The position numbers and the translations under genes were made by a program. Shown here piece after piece: positions 1 through 6,326 of a DNA stretch of 8,972 bases. The notes under the pieces are model-generated. The model was not told the DNA's origin and ran no database searches. It worked only from the letters and a program-made list of their open reading frames with translations. Position 1 is the first letter of the stretch; the number at the start of each line of letters is the position of its first letter. This stretch comes from Bacillota bacterium (GTDB lineage Bacteria; Bacillota_A; Clostridia; DSM-8532): NCBI GenBank assembly GCA_023424865.1, contig JAFADM010000273.1, positions 1 through 8,972 of the forward strand, written 5' to 3'.

Positions 1-94
1 CTGTAACGATGCCAATCATTGCGCCATCCGAATCAATGAGCCTTACCTCTTTGTCCCGAATTTGTGAATTGATCTGAACATGATCCTTGCTAAT
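1..94 (-). CDS. infC: Translation initiation factor IF-3, N-terminal part (runs off left edge), AUU start
   Basis: Only the first 31 codons are present. They read ISKDHVQINSQIRDKEVRL, then IDSDGAMIGIVT, which matches the N-terminal domain of bacterial IF-3 (the Q-I-N-x-x-I-R-x-K-E-V-R-L-I/V core). IF-3 binds the 30S subunit, keeps the subunits apart and checks the start codon and initiator tRNA. The best start is ATT at 94-92: an excellent Shine-Dalgarno (GGAGGTG, 107-101) lies six bases upstream, and the reading begins exactly where IF-3 proteins begin. The only in-frame alternative nearby is the GTG at 103-101, which lies inside the Shine-Dalgarno itself. AUU is the known rare start of infC in other bacteria, where IF-3 represses its own translation by rejecting it. 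In Bacillota infC normally leads an infC-rpmI-rplT operon; the rest lies outside the window. Confidence 0.93.
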   Translation of the reverse strand, partial: MSKDHVQINSQIRDKEVRLIDSDGAMIGIVT

Positions 95-100
95 AGAGAA

Positions 101-107
101 CACCTCC
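101..107 (-). promoter_or_regulatory. Ribosome binding site that fixes the AUU start of infC
   Basis: The minus strand reads GGAGGTG, then six bases, then ATT. The spacing is near ideal for the ATT at 94-92. No ATG, TTG or CTG in the same frame is suitably placed, so this site decides the non-canonical start. Confidence 0.85.
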
Positions 108-170
108 GCAAAATTAAAATAATTTCCTTGAAACTCCGGTAATGCTTTGTCAGCCTTTTTACTACAGGCA

Positions 171-296
171 ATAAAAAAACAGGCAAAGCAATTTCACCTG
201 TTAATCAACATACGAATCCCATAATAAAGGAACGTTATTGACCCGTCAGCCTGGCTGAACAAGGTGAGAAGCCGTTGCTTCTGCTTTATTTACCTC
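171..296 (-). ncRNA. infC leader RNA (L20-leader type) with alternative antiterminator pairing
   Basis: The untranslated leader between the proximal promoter and the attenuator of infC. It opens with a perfect hairpin, AGAAGC-AACG-GCUUCU (282-267), followed by CACCUUGUU (266-258), a CAGCC/GGCUG hairpin and a GACGGGUCAAUA stretch. This arrangement resembles, from memory, the ribosomal protein L20 leader before infC-rpmI-rplT in Bacillota, where excess L20 causes premature termination. The CACCUUGUU segment can pair, with one bulged U, to AACAGGUG (202-195), which is the 5' arm of the downstream terminator. That gives a mutually exclusive antiterminator. The same segment could instead pair with GAGGU at the RNA 5' end (296-292). 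The pairings are seen in the sequence; the L20 dependence is inferred from the family. Confidence 0.78.
173..202 (-). terminator. Intrinsic terminator (attenuator) in the infC leader
   Basis: The minus strand has a ten-base-pair stem, AACAGGUGAA / UUUGCCUGUU (two G-U pairs), closing a five-base loop AUUGC. The U-tract overlaps the end of the stem (179-174). It lies about 80 bases before the infC start and downstream of the promoter, so it is an attenuator rather than an end-of-gene terminator. Confidence 0.82.
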
Positions 297-300
297 ATAT

Positions 301-329
301 ACTATACACTGGCGGGAGAATAATGTCAA
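301..329 (-). promoter_or_regulatory. Sigma-A promoter, proximal, for infC
   Basis: A perfect -35 TTGACA (329-324), a 17-base spacer and -10 TATAGT (306-301) on the minus strand. The start would be near 294-296, giving a leader of about 200 bases before the AUU codon. This is the best promoter in the window. Confidence 0.88.
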
Positions 330-417
330 TACAAAATGCAATTTCGATTCGGAAAATGAAAGAGAGAGCGCTGCGTAATAGTGGATTTATGCCTGCCGCT
401 CAATTAATTTATATTCC

Positions 418-437
418 GAATTGTAGAAATACAATTC
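418..437. repeat. Perfect inverted repeat between the ATPase gene and infC
   Basis: GAATTGTA, four bases, then TACAATTC: an eight-base-pair perfect inverted repeat. No U-tract follows on either strand, so it does not look like an intrinsic terminator. It lies just downstream of the start expected from the distal promoter, a position that would suit an operator. It does not clearly match a regulator box I know. Confidence 0.5.
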
Positions 438-452
438 TGCAATTGTGCAATT
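429..452 (-). repeat. Three tandem octamers next to the distal promoter
   Basis: On the plus strand three consecutive octamers, atacaatt, ctgcaatt and gtgcaatt, follow the pattern NTRCAATT with an exact period of eight. An inverted fourth copy (aattgtag) lies at 419-426. The array touches the -10 box at 450-455. It could be a protein-binding array, or a low-complexity AT-rich stretch. Confidence 0.5.
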
Positions 453-478
453 ATACTTTTATATCTTTATTAAGTTAA
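450..478 (-). promoter_or_regulatory. Possible distal promoter upstream of infC
   Basis: A perfect -10 TATAAT (455-450) with a 17-base spacer to TTAACT (478-473), which matches the -35 consensus at four of six positions. The region is very AT-rich, so a chance match is possible. If real, transcription starts near 443, inside the short repeats, and runs through the proximal promoter into the infC leader. Confidence 0.45.
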
Positions 479-510
479 CGAACATAATACCAAATACCGC
501 TTTAGCTTGC

Positions 511-2586
511 CTATTTAAGTAAATTAGTCATACTTTTCAAGCTTACGCCCAGGGTTGAAACGTTGTGAAGCATGGCCGAGGCTGAAGGCGTAATAACACC
601 GAGCAGTCCAAGTAGAATCAGTCCGGCGTTGAACAGCATAATAAAGCTGTAATTGGCTGAAATACGGCGCATTAATCCATCACTCAACCTTTTTAGTATA
701 ACCAGCTCGTATAAATTATCGGCGGATATTGTAATGTCTGAAATTTCCCGGGCAAGAGCCGCGCCCTCCCTCATGGCGATTCCGGCATTGGACGCAGACA
801 GGGCAGGCGAATCATTAATTCCATCCCCTATCATTACAACCGTACGATTAGCTGCCCTTTCCGATTCCACAAAGCGGGCTTTATCCTCCGGCAGAACCTC
901 CGCGTAGAAAACTTTTATTCCTACCTTTTCGGCAACCGCCCTGGCTGTTCGTTCATTATCCCCGGTCATCATGACGATTTTTTCTATCCCGAGACGGTTA
1001 AGCGCTTCGATAACCTCTTCTGCCTCCGGCCGAAGGGGATCGCTTATGAGGATTACCCCGGCAAGCTCACCACCTGCGGCAAGATACAGATGAGAGTATT
1101 CAGGAGGAAGCGCGTCAAATTTATGCTTCTCACCTTCGGGTATGTCCACGCCCTCATCCTCGAAAACAAAATGATGACTTCCGATGATAACCTTTTCGCC
1201 CTCAATGGTACTTGATATGCCGTGGGCAACAACATACTCCACCCGGGCATGCATTTCACTGTGAGAAATATTCTTATTTATGGCTTCCCGGACTACGGCA
1301 TTAGCCATGGAATGAGGGTAATGCTCCTCAAGGCACGCTGCGATGCGGAGAACATCGTCCGCCTGTCTGCCGCCGAAGGGAACCACCCTTTCAACTGCCG
1401 GGCACGCGATTGTAAGCGTCCCTGTTTTATCAAAAACAAGGGTATCGGCTTTTGACACAGCCTCCAAATAAGCGCCTCCCTTTACGGTTATGCCGTGCTC
1501 TCCCGCTTCACGCATGGCTGAGAGCACAGAAAGAGGCATGGAAAGCTTTAAGGCACATGAAAAATCAACCATGAGTATGGATAAAGCCTTCTCGAGGCTG
1601 CTTGTAAAGAGGAATGCGGCCGCCGTACCGATAAGGCTGAAGGGCACCAGACTTTTGGCCAGGGACAGAGCCCTGTTTTCCGCAGACGACTTAAGCCTTT
1701 CGGAATTTTCAATCATCGTAACAATCTTATCATAGCGGTTTGCACCGCTTAGCTTTTCAACCCGGATAACACACTGGCCTGTTTCCACAACTGTGCCCGC
1801 ATAGACATACGCGCCTTCACGTTTCTCCTTGGATAAGGGTTCTCCCGTCAGCGCCGACTGATTCACCATGGCTTCGCCGGATATCACAACGCCGTCCAGG
1901 GGTATAAGGTTCCCGGCACGGACACTGACAGGATCTCCCACATTAATATCCATAATGGGCACCTGGAGCTCTTCTCCATCCCTTATAGTCCACACCTTAT
2001 CTACGTTCAAAGCCATGCTTCTGGCCAAATCGTCTACTGATTTTTTGTGAGTCCACTCCTCGAGGAGCTCCCCCATGCCAAGAAGGAACATGACGGAGCC
2101 TGCCGTATCATAATTTCCACGGAGAAGGGATACAAAAATGGCCGCGGCATCAAGCACCTCAATTTCGAGTTTTCCTCTAAGAAGGCACTTAAGGCCTTTA
2201 AGCACATAGCGGATTCCTTTTATTACGGTAAGAAAGGTATTTAACGGCGCAGGAATGAAAAGCTTCCTCACAAAACGCATCATTACCATTTTAAAGAACA
2301 TTTCCTGATAGCGCCGGTTCAGCTCCCTGCCCGAATGACAGGTTATCAGGGAAGCAGCCTTTTCCTTATTGAAGCAAAAGGTACTTAAGGCTTTTATAAC
2401 GGTATCGCGCTTTGTATCATAATGGACAACCGCATTGCAGGTGCGTTCGTATACAACCGCTTTAGTTACGCCTTCAATTTGGCCCAAATAGTCGGCCAGG
2501 CTATCAGCCTGCCACAAAGTCATAGACCTCTTTATAATATGAACGCGGATACGTCCCTTGCTTTCATGAATAATTTCACACTTCAA
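511..2586 (-). CDS. Heavy-metal P-type ATPase (P1B-like) with an atypical FSC membrane motif
   Basis: A 691-residue ATP-driven metal transporter of the inner membrane. Catalytic landmarks are TGEP (247-250, actuator), DKTGT (386-390, phosphorylated Asp386), an HYPHS motif (422-426) where P1B enzymes carry the HP loop, TGDN (541-544) and GDGIND (587-592). Membrane helices lie near 143-178, 312-328, 333-352 and 645-668. The helix that normally carries CPC reads VDFSCALKLSMP (340-351), so Phe-Ser-Cys replaces Cys-Pro-Cys. The N-terminal domain (1-70) has the HMA-like shape but no CxxC. The HYPHS loop and the C-terminal NVSTLGVSLKSM recall CtpC-like ATPases; the metal is unknown and Cu is unlikely. 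The start is TTG (2586-2584) behind AAGGTGG, with an in-frame TAA just upstream. An intrinsic terminator lies 27 bases before the start, so expression may depend on readthrough. The DUF6110-like gene upstream probably belongs to the same function. Confidence 0.93.
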   Translation of the reverse strand: MKCEIIHESKGRIRVHIIKRSMTLWQADSLADYLGQIEGVTKAVVYERTCNAVVHYDTKRDTVIKALSTFCFNKEKAASLITCHSGRELNRRYQEMFFKMVMMRFVRKLFIPAPLNTFLTVIKGIRYVLKGLKCLLRGKLEIEVLDAAAIFVSLLRGNYDTAGSVMFLLGMGELLEEWTHKKSVDDLARSMALNVDKVWTIRDGEELQVPIMDINVGDPVSVRAGNLIPLDGVVISGEAMVNQSALTGEPLSKEKREGAYVYAGTVVETGQCVIRVEKLSGANRYDKIVTMIENSERLKSSAENRALSLAKSLVPFSLIGTAAAFLFTSSLEKALSILMVDFSCALKLSMPLSVLSAMREAGEHGITVKGGAYLEAVSKADTLVFDKTGTLTIACPAVERVVPFGGRQADDVLRIAACLEEHYPHSMANAVVREAINKNISHSEMHARVEYVVAHGISSTIEGEKVIIGSHHFVFEDEGVDIPEGEKHKFDALPPEYSHLYLAAGGELAGVILISDPLRPEAEEVIEALNRLGIEKIVMMTGDNERTARAVAEKVGIKVFYAEVLPEDKARFVESERAANRTVVMIGDGINDSPALSASNAGIAMREGAALAREISDITISADNLYELVILKRLSDGLMRRISANYSFIMLFNAGLILLGLLGVITPSASAMLHNVSTLGVSLKSMTNLLK

Positions 2587-2612
2587 GCCAACACCACCTT
2601 ATTGTTCGATTG

Positions 2613-2637
2613 CAAAAAAGCCGCTCCTGAGAGCGGC
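2613..2637 (-). terminator. Intrinsic terminator between the DUF6110-like gene and the ATPase gene
   Basis: The minus strand reads GCCGCTC-TCAG-GAGCGGC followed by six T: a perfect seven-base-pair GC-rich stem with a tetraloop and T-tract (2619-2614). It follows the stop of the small gene by 23 bases. It leaves only 27 bases before the TTG of the ATPase gene, too little room for a separate promoter downstream. Confidence 0.88.
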
Positions 2638-2660
2638 CTGAAATAACCTTGCATAACTGC

Positions 2661-2927
2661 CTATACGGCAGCCGATTCATCCTCAATAACATCCGTTTTG
2701 TTTTCGGCATAGTATTTTTCGTTAATAGCTTTAGCATCCGCCAGGATATCGCCGCAATTCTCCTGCACGCTTGAAACGGTTTTAAGAACGCTGTCCTTGG
2801 CTCTCAGTACCGCAGCGGCAGTATGAGCGTAAACCTTCTTAGCATCTTTGCTGCTTAACACCTTGACGCCGGCAGAACCAAAAAGAAGACCCGCTGCAAA
2901 AACACCTAATTTTCTCCACACGAACAT
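2661..2927 (-). CDS. Small single-helix membrane protein, DUF6110-like
   Basis: An 88-residue protein with one N-terminal hydrophobic helix (about residues 7-24) carrying small-residue spacing G13-xxx-G17-xx-G20. A charged, probably helical region follows (SSKDAKKVYAHTAAAVLRAKD, then QENCGDILADAKAINEKY), and an acidic tail. The pattern (GxxGVKxLxSKDAKKVY...LRAKD...QENxxDIxADAKxINE) matches, from memory and without a search, the small Clostridial family DUF6110, often found beside P-type metal ATPases. Function is unknown; a partner or regulator of the ATPase is the natural guess. I chose ATG at 2927 because GGGAGG lies ten bases upstream. An in-frame ATG at 2963 would add 12 residues but has no ribosome binding site. 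Confidence 0.82.
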   Translation of the reverse strand: MFVWRKLGVFAAGLLFGSAGVKVLSSKDAKKVYAHTAAAVLRAKDSVLKTVSSVQENCGDILADAKAINEKYYAENKTDVIEDESAAV

Positions 2928-2986
2928 AGTCGAACAACCTCCCGCTTTATTCTGTTTATGCATTTGACTTTACAATATTTTTACAA

Positions 2987-3015
2987 ATACTATCACAAAG
3001 TTTTACAGGGTGCAA
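2987..3015 (-). promoter_or_regulatory. Candidate promoter of the DUF6110-like gene (and perhaps the ATPase gene)
   Basis: Minus strand TTGCAC (3015-3010), 17 bases, TAGTAT (2992-2987), preceded by TG to give an extended -10. The start would be near 2980, about 53 bases before the chosen ATG. The hexamers match the consensus only in part. Confidence 0.5.
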
Positions 3016-3051
3016 CATAAATCGACAAGGAATCGAGCCATTTTTAAGATT

Positions 3052-3576
3052 TTAATTTAGCTGCTCCTGGAGGCTCTTTCCGGTTAGCTTCACATAATCC
3101 ACCTTCCAGAGGCCACCTTCTCTGGCAAGATTAATAATACCTGTCTGATAAACATAAGCGCCATCACCGGCCCCATCCACCCTAATCACCACATTGAAGG
3201 TACCGGAATAGGCATTGGGGCTGCTGCCGGCCTTTAAATCCTTAATTTCCACTTTATCCACGGTAAAGCTCTTTCCCGAGGCTAAGGAGGCCTCGTAAGC
3301 AAGGGTAGGCAGACGATTTGTCACTATCTGTTCTAAAGCTTTTGAAGTAAGTATAGCGGAATAGGGTTCCATAAGCTTGTCAATAGCGTTCTGCACTTCT
3401 GATTCGGAGGCGTTTACAAAGGCCTCATAATTCGCTTCCTCATTCAGGGAATAAAGGCTTGTGAGAAACCGTTGGGCCACACCGGCATCAGGCATGCGGG
3501 AAGCTGTCATTATCAAGAAGGAAGCAACCGCAAGACATAGCATCGCTGCAAGAAGGACTAAAACCTTTTTCTTCAT
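3052..3576 (-). CDS. Exported or membrane-anchored protein of unknown function
   Basis: A 174-residue protein with a typical export signal: a lysine-rich start (MKKK) and a hydrophobic segment at about residues 4-24. No lipobox is visible, so it is either secreted after cleavage or held by an uncleaved helix. The rest (about 30-174) is soluble: a helical first half (RFLTSLYSLNEEANYEAFV) and a second half of alternating beta-type segments ending in GGLWKVDYVKL. This resembles NTF2-like extracytoplasmic domains, which is an inference from pattern only. The start at 3576 is preferred over the ATG at 3582 because AAGGAG lies eight bases from the former and only two from the latter. It has its own promoter and I see no clear terminator after it. 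No functional link to the sugar genes upstream or the ATPase genes downstream can be shown. Confidence 0.8.
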   Translation of the reverse strand: MKKKVLVLLAAMLCLAVASFLIMTASRMPDAGVAQRFLTSLYSLNEEANYEAFVNASESEVQNAIDKLMEPYSAILTSKALEQIVTNRLPTLAYEASLASGKSFTVDKVEIKDLKAGSSPNAYSGTFNVVIRVDGAGDGAYVYQTGIINLAREGGLWKVDYVKLTGKSLQEQLN

Positions 3577-3743
3577 TGCCATTTCTCCTTATCTTCCCTC
3601 AATTCAGAAATCTGAAAACGGATAGGTAAGCGCAACGGAGCAAATTAGGATTACGAATTGAAGGTATCTTCAAACTTAATGACCTTCTCCTCCGGGAGTC
3701 CTTCTTAACTGATATGCCAATGGAAGATCTGACATTCCTCCTT

Positions 3744-3772
3744 ATTTTAGCCTATTTTTGTATTTTTGTGAA
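3744..3772 (-). promoter_or_regulatory. Sigma-A promoter for the exported-protein gene
   Basis: Minus strand TTCACA (3772-3767), a 17-base spacer and TAAAAT (3749-3744); each hexamer matches the consensus at five of six positions. The start near 3737 gives an untranslated leader of about 160 bases. That leader contains a small hairpin (TTGAAG-ATAC-CTTCAA, 3674-3659) and no other recognisable element. Confidence 0.7.
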
Positions 3773-3797
3773 CCCAATCCGTTTTAAATAGCAGGGT

Positions 3798-3818
3798 AAA
3801 GAACAGGGGGTGTCCCTG
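3798..3818 (-). terminator. Weak intrinsic terminator after the AraC-type regulator gene
   Basis: Minus strand CAGGG-ACACC-CCCTG followed by TTCTTT, just after the stop codon at 3821-3823. The stem is only five base pairs and the T-tract is broken by a C. A competing longer pairing, GCAGGG with CCCTGC (3791-3796), is possible. The new promoter directly downstream supports a transcript end here. Confidence 0.5.
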
Positions 3819-3820
3819 CC

Positions 3821-6154
3821 CTATTCCTCGGACTTTTCTTCGCTTATACTCTTCACCGCTTTGGCAAGATGTTCCGCCACTATCTGTTCACGGTAATTGC
3901 CCGGTGTGAGCCCCGTATGCGCCTTGAAGGTTCTAATAAAATTCTGGACATTTTTGTAGCCGCATTTTTCACATATCCTGTTGATGGGAAGCTTTCCGTT
4001 TTTAAGAAGAGAAATGGCTTTTTCCATACGAAGCCGGGTCACATAATCGGAAAAGTTCTCCTGAGTTTCATCCTTAAAGAGCTTTGAGAGAAAGGGTACG
4101 CTTAAGTGGAGCATGTCGGCATAAAGCTGCAAGGAGAGGTCCACATTGCCAATATCCGCTTCAATATGGGTTTTAAGCTGATTGATAGCATCGGTGTATT
4201 TGTTTTTCTTCTTGCTCTTAACGAGGCTTAGAACATTATTGACCGTTGCCCGCATATCCTCTTCCACCATGTAAACATCGGAGAAGGACTCAAACCGGGT
4301 GGTTATCTCCTCATCGTTCAAGCCGATGCTCTCACTGTAGATTTGGTTCATTTTCAGAAAATTGAGTATCTGGTAGTGAAACTGAATATAGGCCTGCTGA
4401 AGGACATCATTGGGCAGTGCGTTGCTTTCAAAGGTTTCAAAGGCGGGACGGATATGATCCAACACCTTTTGATAATCCAGTGTGGACAGCACCTGGGTAA
4501 GCCTGTCAAAGGTGCTGAAGATCTCATAGTAGGCCATAAATTGCTTTCCAGAGGGGCGGCCGTAGAAAATAGCCTCCTTGTTCCCGCTGGAGAGGCTGTA
4601 ACGCCTTACATAGACGGCTTCTCTGTAGGACAGATAAATCTCCTCCATTTGTGCCATAACACTGCCAACCGTAATTAAGGGGCTGCATTCACAGTTGGAG
4701 GCAAGGCTGCTTACAAATTGGGTAATTCGATCGTCCAGAAGCATATAATCCCACAGGTTCAGCACCACCACCCACTCATGGGGATTTAAGGCCGCTACGT
4801 CGCACAGAACACCCTCCATGTCGGCGAAAAAGCCGTTTATTAGCGCCTGGGGCAAGCTTTTGCCGCTTTCCTTCAAGTAGATGGCCACGGCTACAAAATA
4901 GGGATACCTAAATTTGTTTTTATAGTACTTGTATTCCTCCTCATAGCCCTCTGTTTCACCACAGGTAATAAAGTCCGCCATAAAGCGTTCTCTTTTCAGC
5001 ATTTGACTGCCGCTTTGCTTCTTTTCAAGTGTATTCTTTTCCAAATACAGAGCCTCGAAGGTGCTTCCAAGATCCCGAAGCTCTGCAATGCGGCTGAAGG
5101 AGCCTTTATTTGCGTCAGGCTCGTTCCAGTGCTTAATGGAGTTAATGAAATGATAGAGGGGACGATAATTGGATACGGAAAAGGGTATGGCCAGAAGCAC
5201 GCCGATGCCCAGCACCAGGGCGCATAAAAGGATAAGGAGCTTGCCCACACTATAGGCCGCATAGGTGTACTGATCCTTTTGTATGTAATAGATATAGCGC
5301 CAGTCGGTGGTATTCCCATCCTTAAAAAAGGCCACATAGGCTTTGTCCTCCCATTTGAAGGAAAAGCCGTTATCCACGGGCTCCCCCCGGGTTCGGCTTT
5401 CCATATAGGCTTTTTGGATAACGGACGGGTCAATGGCGCCCCCTTTGCCTAAAACAAGTTCCCCCTCCTGGTTTAATATAAGGATGGAACCGTTTCCCAT
5501 GGAGGATTGGTACACCAGCTTGTTAAGATTATCGGCGCTGATATTAAGCTGAATCACTCCAAAGGGGTTTTTGCCGATAAGCGGGCATTGTATAAATACG
5601 GATACCACATCCTCCTTGGCAGATATAATATCCTTGTAATAGGCTGTGGAGTACGTATGGGCGCCTACACGCCTCAATACGGAGCCCGAATTCAGAAGCT
5701 CGTCAAAATAGTGGGCATCCGGGTATTCATCGTACTCCCAGATGGACTGGTTTGACATGAACACCTGGTCCTTAAGCTTGGAATAAATGGCTACGGAATG
5801 GACAAAGGACATGGAGGAGGTCATGGAGGTGAGGGTTTTATTCATTTCGTAAAGAGAGAGCAGGTATTGATCCTTAGTCATATTGGACGGCGTCTTGATA
5901 AAATTCCATACATCACTGTTGGTTGTCAGACTGTAACCCAGACTGTCAATTTGAGAGGTAGCAAACTCCACGGAGTGAATGCTCTGGGAAAGGACATCCA
6001 TGGCGTTTTGCCTGGCCTGCTGTTCCATACGCAGGTTCATCGCATAGAAAAAGATACCTCCGATAATGCCTATAAGTACCGCAATCAAGGCGGTAAAGGA
6101 AAGGAAAAGCTTGACAAGAAAGGATGAGGAGGCTAAATTCCAAAGCTTTTTCAT
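3821..6154 (-). CDS. Membrane-bound AraC-family transcriptional regulator with extracellular Cache-like sensor
   Basis: A 777-residue one-component sensor-regulator. Order: short cytoplasmic start, membrane helix 1 (about 13-38), an extracellular region of roughly 260 residues (39-300) with the size and layout of a double Cache domain, membrane helix 2 (302-326), a linker, a cytoplasmic middle region (about 385-640) of unclear fold, and a C-terminal AraC/XylS DNA-binding domain (about 655-757). The latter has both helix-turn-helix units (LSLQLYADMLHLSVPFLSKL, near 673-692) and the signature GYKNVQNFIRTFKAHTGLTP (732-751). There is no kinase or receiver domain, so signal and DNA binding are in one chain. 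It directly follows the solute-binding protein gene, a common setting for regulators of LplABC-type oligosaccharide importers, so it probably controls this one. The ATG at 6154 is the first possible start because an in-frame TGA lies two codons upstream. AAGGAG is rather far (15 bases), with AAAGG at ten. Confidence 0.93.
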   Translation of the reverse strand: MKKLWNLASSSFLVKLFLSFTALIAVLIGIIGGIFFYAMNLRMEQQARQNAMDVLSQSIHSVEFATSQIDSLGYSLTTNSDVWNFIKTPSNMTKDQYLLSLYEMNKTLTSMTSSMSFVHSVAIYSKLKDQVFMSNQSIWEYDEYPDAHYFDELLNSGSVLRRVGAHTYSTAYYKDIISAKEDVVSVFIQCPLIGKNPFGVIQLNISADNLNKLVYQSSMGNGSILILNQEGELVLGKGGAIDPSVIQKAYMESRTRGEPVDNGFSFKWEDKAYVAFFKDGNTTDWRYIYYIQKDQYTYAAYSVGKLLILLCALVLGIGVLLAIPFSVSNYRPLYHFINSIKHWNEPDANKGSFSRIAELRDLGSTFEALYLEKNTLEKKQSGSQMLKRERFMADFITCGETEGYEEEYKYYKNKFRYPYFVAVAIYLKESGKSLPQALINGFFADMEGVLCDVAALNPHEWVVVLNLWDYMLLDDRITQFVSSLASNCECSPLITVGSVMAQMEEIYLSYREAVYVRRYSLSSGNKEAIFYGRPSGKQFMAYYEIFSTFDRLTQVLSTLDYQKVLDHIRPAFETFESNALPNDVLQQAYIQFHYQILNFLKMNQIYSESIGLNDEEITTRFESFSDVYMVEEDMRATVNNVLSLVKSKKKNKYTDAINQLKTHIEADIGNVDLSLQLYADMLHLSVPFLSKLFKDETQENFSDYVTRLRMEKAISLLKNGKLPINRICEKCGYKNVQNFIRTFKAHTGLTPGNYREQIVAEHLAKAVKSISEEKSEE

Positions 6155-6214
6155 AAATCAGACGCCTTTCTCCTTGTTTTAGAGCGAAATCTTGTGTGTA
6201 AGCCAGGATCCGCC

Positions 6215-6266
6215 AGACGGCAGCTTGAGGGAAGAGGCTTAAAGCCGCTTCCCTCAAGCCCCGTCT
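6215..6266 (-). other. Long intercistronic hairpin between binding-protein and regulator genes
   Basis: Within the 172-base gap the strand folds as AGACGG/CCGTCT (6 bp), a small internal loop, GCTTGAGGGAAG/CTTCCCTCAAGC (12 bp), one mismatch, and GGCT/AGCC (4 bp) with a three-base loop. No T-tract follows on the minus strand. It therefore looks more like an mRNA 3'-end stabiliser or partial transcription barrier, as known after binding-protein genes of other ABC importers, than a full terminator. The rest of the gap holds an A/T-rich stretch just after the stop and no good promoter. Confidence 0.75.
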
Positions 6267-6326
6267 TCGTAAAGGGGCAATGCTTGGCGATGGATTTTCG
6301 AATCAATTCTGCTTTTAAAAAAACCT

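Noticed and set aside
275..478. Plus-strand open frame of 67 codons in the gap between the ATPase gene and infC
   Set aside because: It covers the infC promoter and leader hairpin on the opposite strand, lacks a good ribosome binding site, and its product resembles nothing I know.
3024..3050. TCGA-bounded inverted repeat after the exported-protein gene, considered as a terminator
   Set aside because: The stem is short and broken, and no T-tract follows on the coding strand.
3676..3735. Nineteen-codon minus-strand frame (MSDLPLAYQLRRTPGGEGH) at the start of the exported-protein leader
   Set aside because: Its AAGGAGG is only one base from the ATG and probably lies at or before the transcription start, so translation is doubtful. 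No leader-peptide logic is visible.
4996..5433. Minus-strand open frame of 145 codons overlapping the regulator gene in another frame
   Set aside because: The main frame carries the second membrane helix and its flanking regions; the alternate frame has no recognisable domain.
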